Origin: Anseranas semipalmata
Taxonomy: Eukaryota; Chordata; Aves; Anseriformes; Anseranatidae
NCBI GenBank assembly: GCA_013399115.1
Contig: VXAA01004386.1
Location: 396,363-460,362 of the forward strand
Length of the DNA: 64,000 bases
Direction of reading: 5' to 3'
The translations under genes were made by a program, and so were the position numbers. Below are positions 50,781-61,583 of this stretch, in pieces (position 1 is the stretch's first letter; every line of letters begins with the position of its first letter). Under the pieces are notes generated by a model. The model worked only from the letters and a program-made list of their open reading frames with translations, was not told where the DNA came from and searched no databases.

Positions 50781-53740
50781 AGTGAATCCGATGAGTGCTA
50801 TAAGGTGCCTGGCAGGGTTGGTCCTTTTACCGATAGAGCTAATATAAATACGCTGCATGTTGTCTTGGCCTGTGAACCTGCGACAGAGTTACAAGAAGCA
50901 ATAGCAAATAGCTTTTCATCCTTTACTTATTTCCACATCACTAGCAATGATTATACCTAAAGGCCAATAGTATAGAGAGGAGACATTTCATTGTAATTAC
51001 ACATTTAGGCCAACATGTGTGGTTGGCTTGCCTAGTTAGCATTAAAAAAAGAAATAATTGAGCTATATATAATACACATCAGTCAAACTGTCAAGTTGCT
51101 GAATTTAACAAAACTTAGGCAAGGTTTTTGTATTTTTTTGCTTTTTTTTTTTTCCTTTTTAATGTAGAGGCCTTCAGTTTAACAGCTAAATATTTTAATT
51201 GAGGAGACTGAATAAAAGGAAGCTAAACCATAATTCTAGTGCAGTGTAGCTCAACTGGGTATTCTAATATTATCAACGACTTGATTTTTTTTTTTTTTTG
51301 TAATGTATTTAAGTGCTACCCACATAGAGGGAAAGTTTTTAAATTAACCCTGTGATGGCATTTTATTTTTCACAGTGAATGATGAAATTCAGACACAGGG
51401 GAAAGGCTTATTTTGTTTTTTACATTGTGGATACTCAGCTGGAACATTTTGCTCAACTGCATATTTGAAAAAAGTTCCTTTGGGAGTCATGATGAAGCAA
51501 AACCATTTAGCTATTACAACTGGAGGTTAAAAAAAATTATAGATTCAGTATTTAAAACACTTTAAAAGTATATGTTTGTCTAAAATATAATAGAAAATCC
51601 TTTACATTTGTATTTTTTCGTAATTTTTTTTTTGGTTCTTAGACTATATAATCAAGTCAAGATTTACACTGTACATTAAAAATCTTTTGAATGTATTTGC
51701 ATAAATGGAAAGAGAGCTGTTCAAGAATACTGATAAAAAAGTTAGTTACCAAGATAAGAACTAATTCAGAAACATATGATCCTCAGAATTTTGCTTTTCC
51801 TTCCAAAAGGGCCCTGCTCCTGACAGTGCCTCCCACTTCACTTGTTTAGCTCTCCTTCCCACACTGAGAAGAGTCACCCTGCTAAGACCCACGACTCCTC
51901 TCCAACCCAAGAAACAGCGGCTGAGGACAAGAACCTTGCTTCAGAACAAAGCGTGTTCAGGACTGGAACATTTGCCAGGAATAGCATGAATTAGCTTTTG
52001 CTATTAAAGATGCAGTTTGAAATGTTTGAATGTTCATCGCCAGCTCAGAGCCCGCTCCCGTTCCCCGGGGCAGATGAAGGAGGTGTTGCCACTGCCAGCC
52101 TTGAGAGCAAACCCAGGTCCCAGGATACTGAAAGGCAGCATAATTAACTGGCATCATCTCCCTCTGATTTTCCCATCAATCACTGCTAGTACTCTGGGAT
52201 GCAAATCCGTTGTGCTGAGGGGCAGGCACATAGTCCAAACAAAAACCTTAATTGTGGCAAAAAGCCCCTTTACAGACCCTCTTTGCAGGACTGAATTTTA
52301 TCCAGCGAGTGCAGTGGAATTTGCCATTCTTGCAGCACTTCTTAGCAGCTGCGTGCTTTATAAAAAAAAATTTAGCGTCATTATGAGACAATTCCTTACC
52401 CGCTATAAACTGGCATAAGTGCCATTAAAGTCAGTGAAGCTCCACTGATGTCTGCCAGCTCAGGACAAGTCCATGTATGTCTAAAGGGATGCCTGCAGAG
52501 ACCAGGACTTTGCCTGGTAATTAAAAATGGCATTTTTCCAACTGGTCAGAATGGTTACGCTGATTTATTTTTCATTTATAGGCCGTGAAGTCTGAGGCTG
52601 TTAGCTTTCAGTGCTAGAACAATGTAAGCAGGTTAGGGAACAGAACTTTTCTGAATTATTATATACTACACAGATCTGCTATGTTAACGACTGGCAGTGC
52701 AAAAGAATTGCTGTAATTCTCAGGTGTTACTTGCTATGCCTGCACTGTGCCACAGCCATTTACCTCAGCAGCTTACACGGCTCCTTGCATCAACACAGCT
52801 GGCTCTCAATCCTGCTTCACCTGCGACTGCACTGCTTTCGCCTTTCCCTGTTTATTAAAAGCACTAAATCAGGAGCATTTCTATTTTTTAAAACCGAAAT
52901 GTTCGGCGCAGCCCAGCTGCGGGTGAAGAGCTAGTGACAGCAGCAGCCACGCCGGTGGTTTTTAGGTGGGCTTGAAGTTTTTGCTTGTTCATCCCTGTTC
53001 TCCAAGGGGAGGGGAGGGATAGAGGGAAGTGAGAAAGTCTTGGAGTTAAAAAAAAGCAGGAGAAAGGTTGGCGAAGAGAAGCGCAGAGGGCTTGGGAAAG
53101 GAGAAGGAAGGTGTGAGAATAACGGAAGGACAAGAAGGGTGGGAGAGAGAGCTGGAGGAGGAAAGCTGGACGAAAGGGCACGTTGTTTGGGCTTGGTTTT
53201 GTTCCGATAGCCACACGCTACGTAACCGCATTGAAAGAGGCTCTGAATACAAGACGGGGTTCTGGTGATAGCACAACGCTAACTCATTTTTTATGATGCT
53301 GTCAGCAGATGCCCTCTCTCTATATTTATAGCCTAATTACTCCTAGTTACCTACATATGACTGTTTAATACTTTTCATGCCTCACGTTGGCTAACAAGCT
53401 GTAGTTTAACACAACTCCGTATTTCTGAGGCTTCAGGCTAGATTGGTGAGAAGGAAACATGACTATGTACATAGACAGTTAGGTTTATAAACAAGTAACT
53501 GGTACCAAAAAAACTGGAGAAAGCACCAAAGCATTTCTCAAGCTGATAGCATATTAATTGTATAACTCCCTTTTATGTAACTAAGTATAAAAGACATTTT
53601 AATAACTATAAAAATGAAAGCCAGAGTCTTTCAAGAACTGAGGAATCTTCCAGGCTTGAGTTACGGTTGAAAATGTCCTTAGCACAGAGGACGCTTTGAT
53701 ACCCTTCCACACTCCCCTAGCAGTGTCTGATCAACCAGTT

Positions 53741-53904
53741 TTAAAGGATTGGGTTGATGTCTGTTCTGTGGCTGGCGAGCTGGGTGAGAGTGGAGCTTCC
53801 CACGACGTCGCTGACGGAGGAGGAGGTCGTGATGGTGTTGTGCTGGATGACTTGCTGCTGGGAGCACGCTGGGACCGGGCTTGCAGGAGGACTGCTCTCG
53901 GGAC
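53741..53904 (-). CDS. CREB5: CREB5, last coding exon (C-terminus)
   Basis: The exon starts after an acceptor reading CCTAG|GTCCC. Its first two bases complete a serine codon (A from the previous exon plus GT). Fifty-three further codons follow to the stop at 53741-53743. The product PESSPPASPVPACSQQQ, QHNTITTSSS and the end HRTDINPIL is the conserved CREB5 tail after the leucine zipper. From memory, mammalian CREB5 has SEVV where this has SDVV, and TTHRTDLNPIL where this has ASHRTDINPIL, so the differences are conservative. The region is Ser/Thr/Pro-rich and probably disordered; its function is not well defined. Confidence 0.93.
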
Positions 53905-54887
53905 CTAGGAAGGGTGTGAGGGACAGAGACAACACGCATTCAACCATCTGATATTCACCTGGTTTTGGGAGCCGGAACCTTGGAAAAACTCTAATACCTT
54001 AATGACTATGAAAGCAATGCCAGGATAAAATTCCAGTATCTTAAAGTTTATAAAACCGGGGTTGGAATGCTTAAATGCTTTATTCACTCCAGCAGAAATC
54101 AAAATTACACTACAGTGCACTGCATCACAGAAAATCTAATTCAAGCAACAGTTGATAGGCATGTAATGCAATTATGTATTTTTTCTTTGAGTACTGTTAA
54201 AGAGCCAGATGCATAGTGAGGCAGAGGAGACAGAAAAGGGCTCTATTTTAAGAGAATGCTGCAATCTAGCAAATATTAACCCCGAGGCTCTTCTGAGCCT
54301 CTCTAGAGCCAAGCAAAGAATTTGTCCATAAATTACCATACTTGTAAAATGCTTCAGCTAGACACAATCGATTCAACGTCTCCATTAGATGCGACTTAGA
54401 AAAAAAAAGCAAGTTAAGAGTTAAAAAAGAACAAACCTCGAAAACCTGCGCCGCGCCTGGTCTGCGCCACTGTCAGAGCACAGTACTGTTTTCGCTGGAG
54501 GGGGCTGTAATGCTTTCCTTTATAACCTTCCTTTGGAGAGATATTTTAATGTGCTGGCAGCTCTGTGCCTGGAAGGACTCTTGCAGGTCTGGAGCTCTGA
54601 GTTCAACGGGGTCCTCCACACGGGAGCCAGCGTCCATCCGTGCGCATCGCCTTGCAGGGTGGAGGGGCAGGGGGGGACCAGCAGCGCTGTGCTGGATGCA
54701 AGCCATGGCTTTTTGGTTTTTAAGCAGGGCTGGTTAAATGGGGGCAGGAGATGGGACGGCTCAGGTGACGTTTGAGAAGAGAGGTTCAAGTGATAATATG
54801 GCCAAGAAGGGGTTCTGGAGGGAAGAACTAGAAACTGTGTTTTCCTGTGGGTGGTGTGGAGACAGTGCAAACGTATCAGCTACTTAC
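53905..54887 (-). other. CREB5: CREB5 intron (last)
   Basis: GTAAGT donor at 54887-54882 and AG acceptor at 53906-53905. The segment at 54.57-54.70 kb is moderately GC-rich. No other gene seen. Confidence 0.85.
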
Positions 54888-54996
54888 TTAGATATCCTTG
54901 TGATTCTTTCTGCATGGCTGTTATCGGACAGTCTTTATGCGTTAACAACAACTGTTTCAGCTGTGCTACCTCATTTTTCAGCATGGAGACCTCATT
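54888..54996 (-). CDS. CREB5: CREB5, exon encoding the distal leucine zipper
   Basis: 109-base exon bounded by acceptor TTCTAG|AATG and donor CTAA|GTAAGT. It encodes NEVSMLKNEVAQLKQLLLTH and then KDCPITAMQKESQGYL, plus the first base of the next serine codon. The heptad leucines (MLK, QLK, LLL) continue the zipper begun in the previous exon, so dimerisation depends on joining the two. KDCP followed by an ITAMQKES segment is typical of the ATF2/ATF7/CREB5 group. The sequence appears essentially identical to mammalian CREB5 as remembered. Confidence 0.93.
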
Positions 54997-55657
54997 CTAG
55001 AAAAGAAATAAAAAGTTTGGTTTGCCACAAAGCTTAAAACATGTTGTTTTGCAAAGTTTAAATCCAAGAACACAGAAACTTCTCTACAACTTTGGAAGAA
55101 TGGGGCAAAACTGGCACTGATATACTCAGTGCCTGGAGCTGGGTTTATGGCAATGTTTGTCCTTGACATTATTTTACAACTCCTTCTGAGCACAACTTGG
55201 CTTCCAGACTTGCCATAAGCTGAAATGCAAACTAACTTCTGTGCCCACCGTAAGAAGGGCACCATCCCTGCTGCCTGTGCTTTTATTGTCATATTTACAT
55301 CCATCCTCTTCCCATCTATTTATCCTCCCATCTCACTGCCTTTGAGTTAGGGCTTAGCTGCACACCCCACTCTGAAGAAGTCTTTTATAGGTGAGTTAAT
55401 GGCACTTAAAAAAAAAAAAAAGCAGTGTCAAGAAAAGAAAATAAATACAATTCTGTCTAGTGAAGGCTTCTAAATCCCAAGACAGCTTTTTCCTGGCTTA
55501 TCCTGCTAAAATGAAATTATTCCTCTAATTGAAGCACAGACACCTCGATTAACTGACTTTGATCGTGCCGCGCTCCGGCGCTGCGCCGGCCGTGCCGGGT
55601 AGCACCGAGCACAAAGAGGGTCTCTGTGTCCTCGGGGGCGCAGACAGTAGCTCGCAC
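54997..55657 (-). other. CREB5: CREB5 intron splitting the bZIP domain
   Basis: Donor GTGCGA at 55657-55652, acceptor AG at 54998-54997. The first 100 bases are GC-rich. The frame of the upstream exon stays open for 46 codons into the intron before a stop at 55517-55519. It contains an A tract (about 55409-55422). Confidence 0.85.
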
Positions 55658-55885
55658 CTGAAGCTGCATGTTTGTCTGGGTGAGTTCTTCTGCTTTCTTT
55701 TCCAGTGACATCACCCAGACCTTCCTCTTCTGTCTGCAGCGCGTGGCAGCGGCTCGGTTCCTCTCCAGAAATTTCCTCCTCCTCTCATCCGGGTCTTCGT
55801 CCACCACCCTCCTCCGGCGGCCTCCGGTGGGCTGCGGCGGCTGTATCGTCTGCGTGGGCTGCATCTGCTGCGCCGCTGGCGAAAC
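55658..55885 (-). CDS. CREB5: CREB5, exon encoding the basic region and proximal zipper
   Basis: 228-base exon, 76 codons, phase 0 at both ends, after acceptor CCGCCAG|GTTTCG and before donor CAG|GTGCGA. Residues 1-20 are a Gln/Pro-rich linker (VSPAAQQMQPTQTIQPPQPT). GGRRRRVVDEDPDERRRKF leads into the DNA-contacting basic region, where LERNRAAATRCRQKRK carries the bZIP signature N-x7-R (RNRAAATRCR). MSLEKKAEEL and TQTNMQLQ start the leucine zipper. The basic region specifies CRE/AP-1-like sites (TGACGTCA) in this family. The only difference I notice from mammals is Ala for Thr in SPAAQQ. Confidence 0.95.
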
Positions 55886-58800
55886 CTGGCGGGGAAGAGG
55901 TTGGACGTGGTGGTGAGGTGGGGGAGAGGGAGAGGGAGGGATGCTGCAGGGAGAAGAGGCATCTCCCACGCTCGCCTAGTGGGATGGCGGGCTTCCTGGC
56001 AAGGTCTGGAAAAGGCATGTGTTGAAAGACGCCGCCAGATGCCACCAACATTAGCTGCTGGGAAAGAGTTGCATTGGTCAAAGGGGAGATTTTTGAAATG
56101 ATTCTTTGAATATTAGTAGGGAAAATATTTTTCCCCTTACGGTTAGCTATTAAAAACATTTCACTTAGGTACTTTCTCTGCCACCACCTATTTCAAAGCT
56201 GAAATGTCAAGTTTCTCTCAGCAACTCTTATAATCAAAGCAGAAGACTGTAGGGGCCTTATTTCTGTCTCTCTTTTCTTTTCTTTTTTTTTTTTTGGTAA
56301 TTGCTTCCAAAATTTTGGGACGTTTCTATTTCACATGCTCTTCTACCTCTGTTCTCACACTTCACGATCTCTGGAGATGGGAGCTACAAACGCTCTTCAT
56401 GTCTGAGCACACCCTGGCAGCTACAGGTTGGGATGGTGGAGCCAGGAGACCTTGATGTCCATGAGATGAAGTCAGAAGAAAGGATTTAGGTATCTTGGGT
56501 TTTGAAGGGTGGCTGGTATCCCTGCACTACATGGAGGTACTGCAATATCCCCCTTCTCAGGCATTTCCATTTGCCCTCTTTTTGATGCTACACTCCTTTT
56601 TATTATTTTATTACTTGTGTGACAGCAGACATGAAAAACCACTCCTAGCCCCTCTGCTATGAAAATATGGAAATGTATTTATGCTTTTTTAAGTGAAGGA
56701 GAGTATCAGTCCTGGTCCTGAGAGTAACTGGCCCACGCCCTTACAGAAGAGGCATGTAATGGGGCCAGCCCTTGACAATGTCTGCTCTGACTCTTCGTGG
56801 ATGGAATACATGCCCATGTCCCAGTCAGGAACGAGTATCAGACTCAACGTTCAGTGTTTCTAAAGCAAATGGTGCCTGGGAATCACCAGTTTTTGGATTG
56901 CTTTCCTGCCTTGCCATGGTGCCCAGGCCATGGGACTCTGGGCTCTGGATTTTGCTCGGGGCTCAGGTCCGAGTGCCAGCACACAGCTGGAGACGCCGGT
57001 GCTGCTCATGCTGCTGCTGCTCCAGCAGAGCCAGGAACAGTCTGGAAACCTGAATTGTTGACTCAAAATTAACCCTGTTGTTCTGGCAAAGGCCCAAACC
57101 TCCAAGGTGCTTCCTTTTGACTTTAGGGAGTGGACATACTCAGCGCTTTGTCAGACTGAGCCCTGAATTTCAACTGCAGCAATTAACATGTGTTTGCTTA
57201 ACACATCTGTCTGTCTCAATTAAAATGATATTATCATCTTGCAAGGTCGCTTTTCTGTCTAGAATGTTGCCACAAACTGTGAAGAAGAAGAGTTTGTTCC
57301 CTCCCCTGGCTGACTTCTGTCAATTACAGTGGCAATTTTATGTGTAATTATTCTGTGCATCAGATAATGATTTTTGCATAAACCCAGATTTATTCTCAGC
57401 TTTCTGTTGCATAGTCAGGGAATCTCTCTCGCAGGAGCAGAAAAAAAATAAAATTTTAAAAAAACTTCTAAAAATAAATAAGCCACCCCACACTTTCTGC
57501 CTGATTCTTAACATTTCAGTTTGTGTTACGTCCCTATGTTTGCAGGTAAAGCCTCCAATCCTGTGCCCACACTGGGGGTGTCCCTGTGCTGCAGCCGCCT
57601 GCACCATGCGGGAACCCCGGGCGCTGCCCCCTTCCCTGCCACGATGCCCCGGCTGCCCGCAGGAGATCGCCGCCGAGGGATGCCAGCTGCTCCCCGTCCA
57701 CTGGGGCTGAGCACGCCACCTCCTTAGCGATATGTCTGAGTGCAGAGGCCTCAGAGATCCCTTTTAATGTCAACAGAGCATCAAAGGGCTTTCATTTTCT
57801 CACATACAACACCTTTCCAGACTTCAAAGATCTGTTATTTATGTTTCCAGACACCAAAAGCTTTCCTTATCCCATTTCTCTCCTTTTTCATCTAGCATTA
57901 AAAATTCTTGTTTCTTAACTCTCCCAGTCTGCTAGAGACAGAAGAAGGTAACTATAGAATTATTTTTTTTTTTTCTCTTTCTCCTCACATGGTCATTTTC
58001 TCCTGTATAAGTAGTGAGTCTGTTTGTTTTCTGAAGGTACCACTCAGAGTCTGGGCAGTCAGCATGTATTTTCGGAACAACAACAAAATCTTCTCTCCAT
58101 CTCTGGCAGATATTAATTAGAAAGGCTGGCATTACATCACTAATAATGTCACATGGGTTAATTAACTGAATCTTACTAGATAGCTCTTAACCCTGAAAAT
58201 TGTTAGTATCTCTTAGTAACTGTCTACGCATCATTCCCTAGGAGGGTTTCCCCACCCTGCCAATGGACATGCATGCGCTGGTAAGAAAGAAAATGAACAT
58301 ATATTAAAATCAAGGTTAATTTTCTTTTATAGAATACCTGTCATATATCCATAATCAAGACAAATATAGGACAGGTAATAAAATGAAGCAACATCCAAAC
58401 CTCTACTCTGCTTAAGCTATCACTCTGGTAAGTTTGATATGAGGAAACATTAATGTGACCAACACAACAACGATAGTATCATTTTTGTAGTAGTTGAGGC
58501 AACACAACCAGAACTTGGTAAAACAGGTCTTTCTCAGAAAGATATGTATTAGAAGGATATTTCTACTTTTATCCTTGATCTAATGCTCCTCTCTGTTCTT
58601 TGCAACTTACTACAACATTAATGCCCATTAATTCATTAATGCTAGCAAAGCATTGGGCTCTTGAGTACCAAAATGGTAGGTGGCATGCATGAAATGAATG
58701 CTGACATTACAGAAGGGTGTGGTGCAAAATAATGAAAGTTATGACATGGGAGCACATGGCCCACAGCGACGTGGACCATGCTGCCACTTGGCAGGCCCCT

Positions 58801-61259
58801 TGGAACTAAAGAATCTGGCTTAGAAGAATAAGGAGGTTAATAATTAGTAAAATGCACCATAAAATTAATGTCTGCTGGAGCAATATTACCCCCAAAGAGG
58901 CCAATACCATGGAGACTATGGATGAGCTTATAAAATAATAATGTGTTTATTGTGTCTCCCTGATACAGCAAACCCTTCTATTCTCCCCATTAATGCATCT
59001 ATTCAGAAATCACTATTGTCTTTGCACCATGGGAGCGGACATGCAGCAACAGCTCTGCTGTCTGGGGAAGCAGATGATCCTAGGAGTCCTACTCAGACTC
59101 ATCAGCCATCGCCCTCCGTATACAACCTTTTGGTGACACTTGCACGTATGGTCAAGGTGAAGACCTCCTTCATCCCTGGCGGGGCCCATTGCCTCCAGTG
59201 ACACTCTGTGCCCTGCAAAGCTCATGTTACTGTGCGGGCCCTGCTCCAGAGACTTTGTGGCACCGCGATGCATCTGGCATAGCTTTGTGGCTGCCAGTCA
59301 GTCCGCCTGCCCTGGTGCCTGCCTGCAAGTCTTTCAGGGTACCTAGCTAGCAGGGAATGCAAAGCACAAGGAGCCTAGGCTGTTCTAACCAGAACAACTC
59401 AAAACCAGCTTCAGCAGCACCTACGTTAAGAAGGAAAGGCAGCTGTAGCACACTGGCTCATTGCTGATGTCTTACTCTTAAAACTAGGAGGTTTGTTTTC
59501 TCCTCACCTGCTGTAAGTGAAAATATGAAAGTTTTTGCAGCGGTGCCCCACACTGTGGTATCTGACTCTACCACATGCATTAACGTGTTTACCCTCCCAG
59601 ATTCTTGGTGAGGTGTCACTACTATTACCCTCATTTTAAAAGCCTCAGAAAGGTTGAGTGACTTCCTCTATTGCATGCATGGAGTGCTCAGCCTGCTAAG
59701 CACAACTTCACCCTTTCTCTCTCATGGATCTCCTAGACAGCCATCAGCTTAGTTTTGGTTTCTCTGTTATGAGATAATGTCTTTTTATTGGAGTTTTTAA
59801 ACAACTCCAAGGAAAATAACTCATTAACAGATGGGAAAATAATTGAATTCACAAAGTAAAAAATGAACTAAACTTAGGAAAGCTCTGGACATCTTCTCAC
59901 AGGGGAGTCTGCTGCTCTCTTATTTAGACTGTTTCTCTAAAGCTGACAATTCATTTTACATTAGCAAATGCTTTAGGGAAATCCCATGTGCTTGCAGCCT
60001 GTGCAATAATAAAGCTAGATGTTAGTAAATAGTTAATGTTGTGGGACACTGGGATGTCAGCCAAACCCTCTCATTTTCTTTAATGTTTTCTAAGAGCTTG
60101 TCTGAAAGGTATTTGCAAGCAACACAATACTTCACAGATTGAACTTCTTATGGCTGGCTCTTTGTCCTCATTCTATGCACTACCCACTTGTCTTCCTTAA
60201 ATTTGCTCCCCACACACCTTACAGTCACTGGCCACTGAGTTTTATTTTTCTTGTGTGATCTCCCTGATGCAGAAGCTTATCATCTTAAGATATTAGCAGA
60301 ATTCCTCTTAAAAATTGCTCGCTAAAGACCTTGCTCACTAGTTCATTAGTTCAAGAAACATTCAGTTCAGATATTGAATTACCCAAACTGCTGAAGCCAA
60401 TATACCTGGTCCAAAAATGAAGAGCTCCATCTCATTCAGTGGAGATCTTCATTGAGTTCTTATCATCTGAATCCGATCCAGAACTCCCTTCCTGGTTTAA
60501 ATCTCTCTCCTTGGACTGGCTTCATTGTCTCTTTCTCCTGACACAATATCCCCTAACCAGTGGATATTGTCTCCTGACACAATATCCACTAACTATTGCC
60601 TGCACTCATGCCTAATCCTGGCTTGCCCTCACACTTCACAGCTGGGAGCTGCTATCCCCTTCACAAGGTCTGGAACCCTTTTTCTTTTCCTCTTATCCAG
60701 TGTATCTTACCTTAAAACTATCTATCACTACTATCTCCAGTCTTGGCAGGAAATAAATATGTTGTTGAGTTCAGTGAGGTTATTTCTTTACATATCACAC
60801 ACACATGTTCCTTACTTTGAGTATGCATATGCAGGGACACTTTACTTCACTAAAGATTGTGCTATGCATTTCTGTAGATAGAACACATATATCTCTTTAA
60901 CTCTGAGAAGTTAGGTTCAAGCACATTAAGCAACATACACAATATGTTAATCTTCATAATAGACTTCATCCATAAAAGGATACATGGCAATTTGCAGAGA
61001 TCGGAGCACAGAAAAACTTGTAGCTCCTTATTAAGTAAAATATTACAAATATCTAGAAATTAAGCGTCAGAACAAGTTGTTACTTCACTCTGTTTTCTGA
61101 ATAGTTTGTGCTTCCCTGCCACCAATGGCAGGCGTTTATGAGTAGCTGGAGGGGCTTGTATCTAATAAGACATGTGTGCGAGAAGAAATAATACAGGTAG
61201 CAGGCTTTAACTCCACATAACAGCAAAACTCAGCGATGCAGCATGGCATGAAGGTCTAC
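55886..61259 (-). other. CREB5: CREB5 intron between the His-rich and basic-region exons
   Basis: Donor GTAGAC at 61259-61254 and acceptor AG at 55887-55886. The 5.4 kb holds T-rich tracts (about 56273-56296 and 57961-57974), a GC-rich patch (about 57.59-57.72 kb) and a 36-bp tandem duplication (60534-60593). No additional exon recognised. Confidence 0.8.
60534..60593. repeat. 36-bp period duplication forming an 11-bp hairpin
   Basis: TCTCCTGACACAATATC begins at 60534 and again at 60570; the second copy matches over 24 bases with one mismatch. In addition 60560-60570 (GTGGATATTGT) and 60579-60589 (ACAATATCCAC) are perfect reverse complements with an 8-base loop. Confidence 0.8.
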
Positions 61260-61583
61260 CTGTGCTTGTCCGCCTGAGTGCAGGGGTGGGTGCGGCGAGG
61301 TCTGGTGATGTGCCGGGTGTGTGTGAAGGTGCGAGTGGGAGTGGTGGTGGGGATGATTCTGCTGGTGATGAGGCTGAGGATGAGGATGGTGTGCCGGATG
61401 CTGGTGCTGGTGTGGGTAGGAGTGATGAGGTGGCAGTGTCTGGTGCTGATGAGGATGTGAGTGCATATGATGGTGTGGTGTCTGGTCCTGCCGCGAGCTC
61501 ATCATTTCCATCATGTGGCCCATGGTGTTCATATTCCCATTCGACATGGCGGCAGGGTGATGAGTCAGCGCTGCCTTCAATCT
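61260..61583 (-). CDS. CREB5: CREB5, histidine-rich exon
   Basis: 324-base exon, 108 codons, from acceptor GTTCCAG|AGATTG to donor CAG|GTAGAC, phase 0 at the 3' end. It opens with RLKAALTHHPAAMSNGN and a methionine-rich GHMMEMMSSRQDQTP. About 65 residues then consist of repeated His-Pro, His-Gln and His-Ser pairs (HHHMHSHPHQHQ, HPHPQPHHQQ, HSHSHLHTHP), ending HPPLHSGGQAQ. This His-rich block is a hallmark of CREB5 among ATF2 relatives. It is likely disordered, and metal or pH sensitivity is only a speculation. Differences from mammals as remembered: SS for GS after MM, HHS for HHP, HTHP for HAHP and HSGGQAQ for HTGNQAQ. Confidence 0.93.

Larger units (their letters stand above)
47090..53740 (-). 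other. CREB5: Putative CREB5 3' UTR
   Basis: AT-rich, largely CpG-poor sequence directly after the stop codon, with many A/T tracts on both strands (47363-47383, 48585-48600, 49512-49534, 49697-49714, 51287-51299). It lacks recognised exons on either strand, has several - strand poly(A) signals and contains two small assembly faults (47334-47335 and 49479-49481). A 450-bp GC-rich block at about 50.34-50.78 kb stands out. The extent is inferred from poly(A) signals only. Confidence 0.4.

Noticed and set aside
55668..56025. Open frames on the + strand opposite the CREB5 bZIP exon
   Set aside because: They are antisense shadows of a well-supported coding exon.
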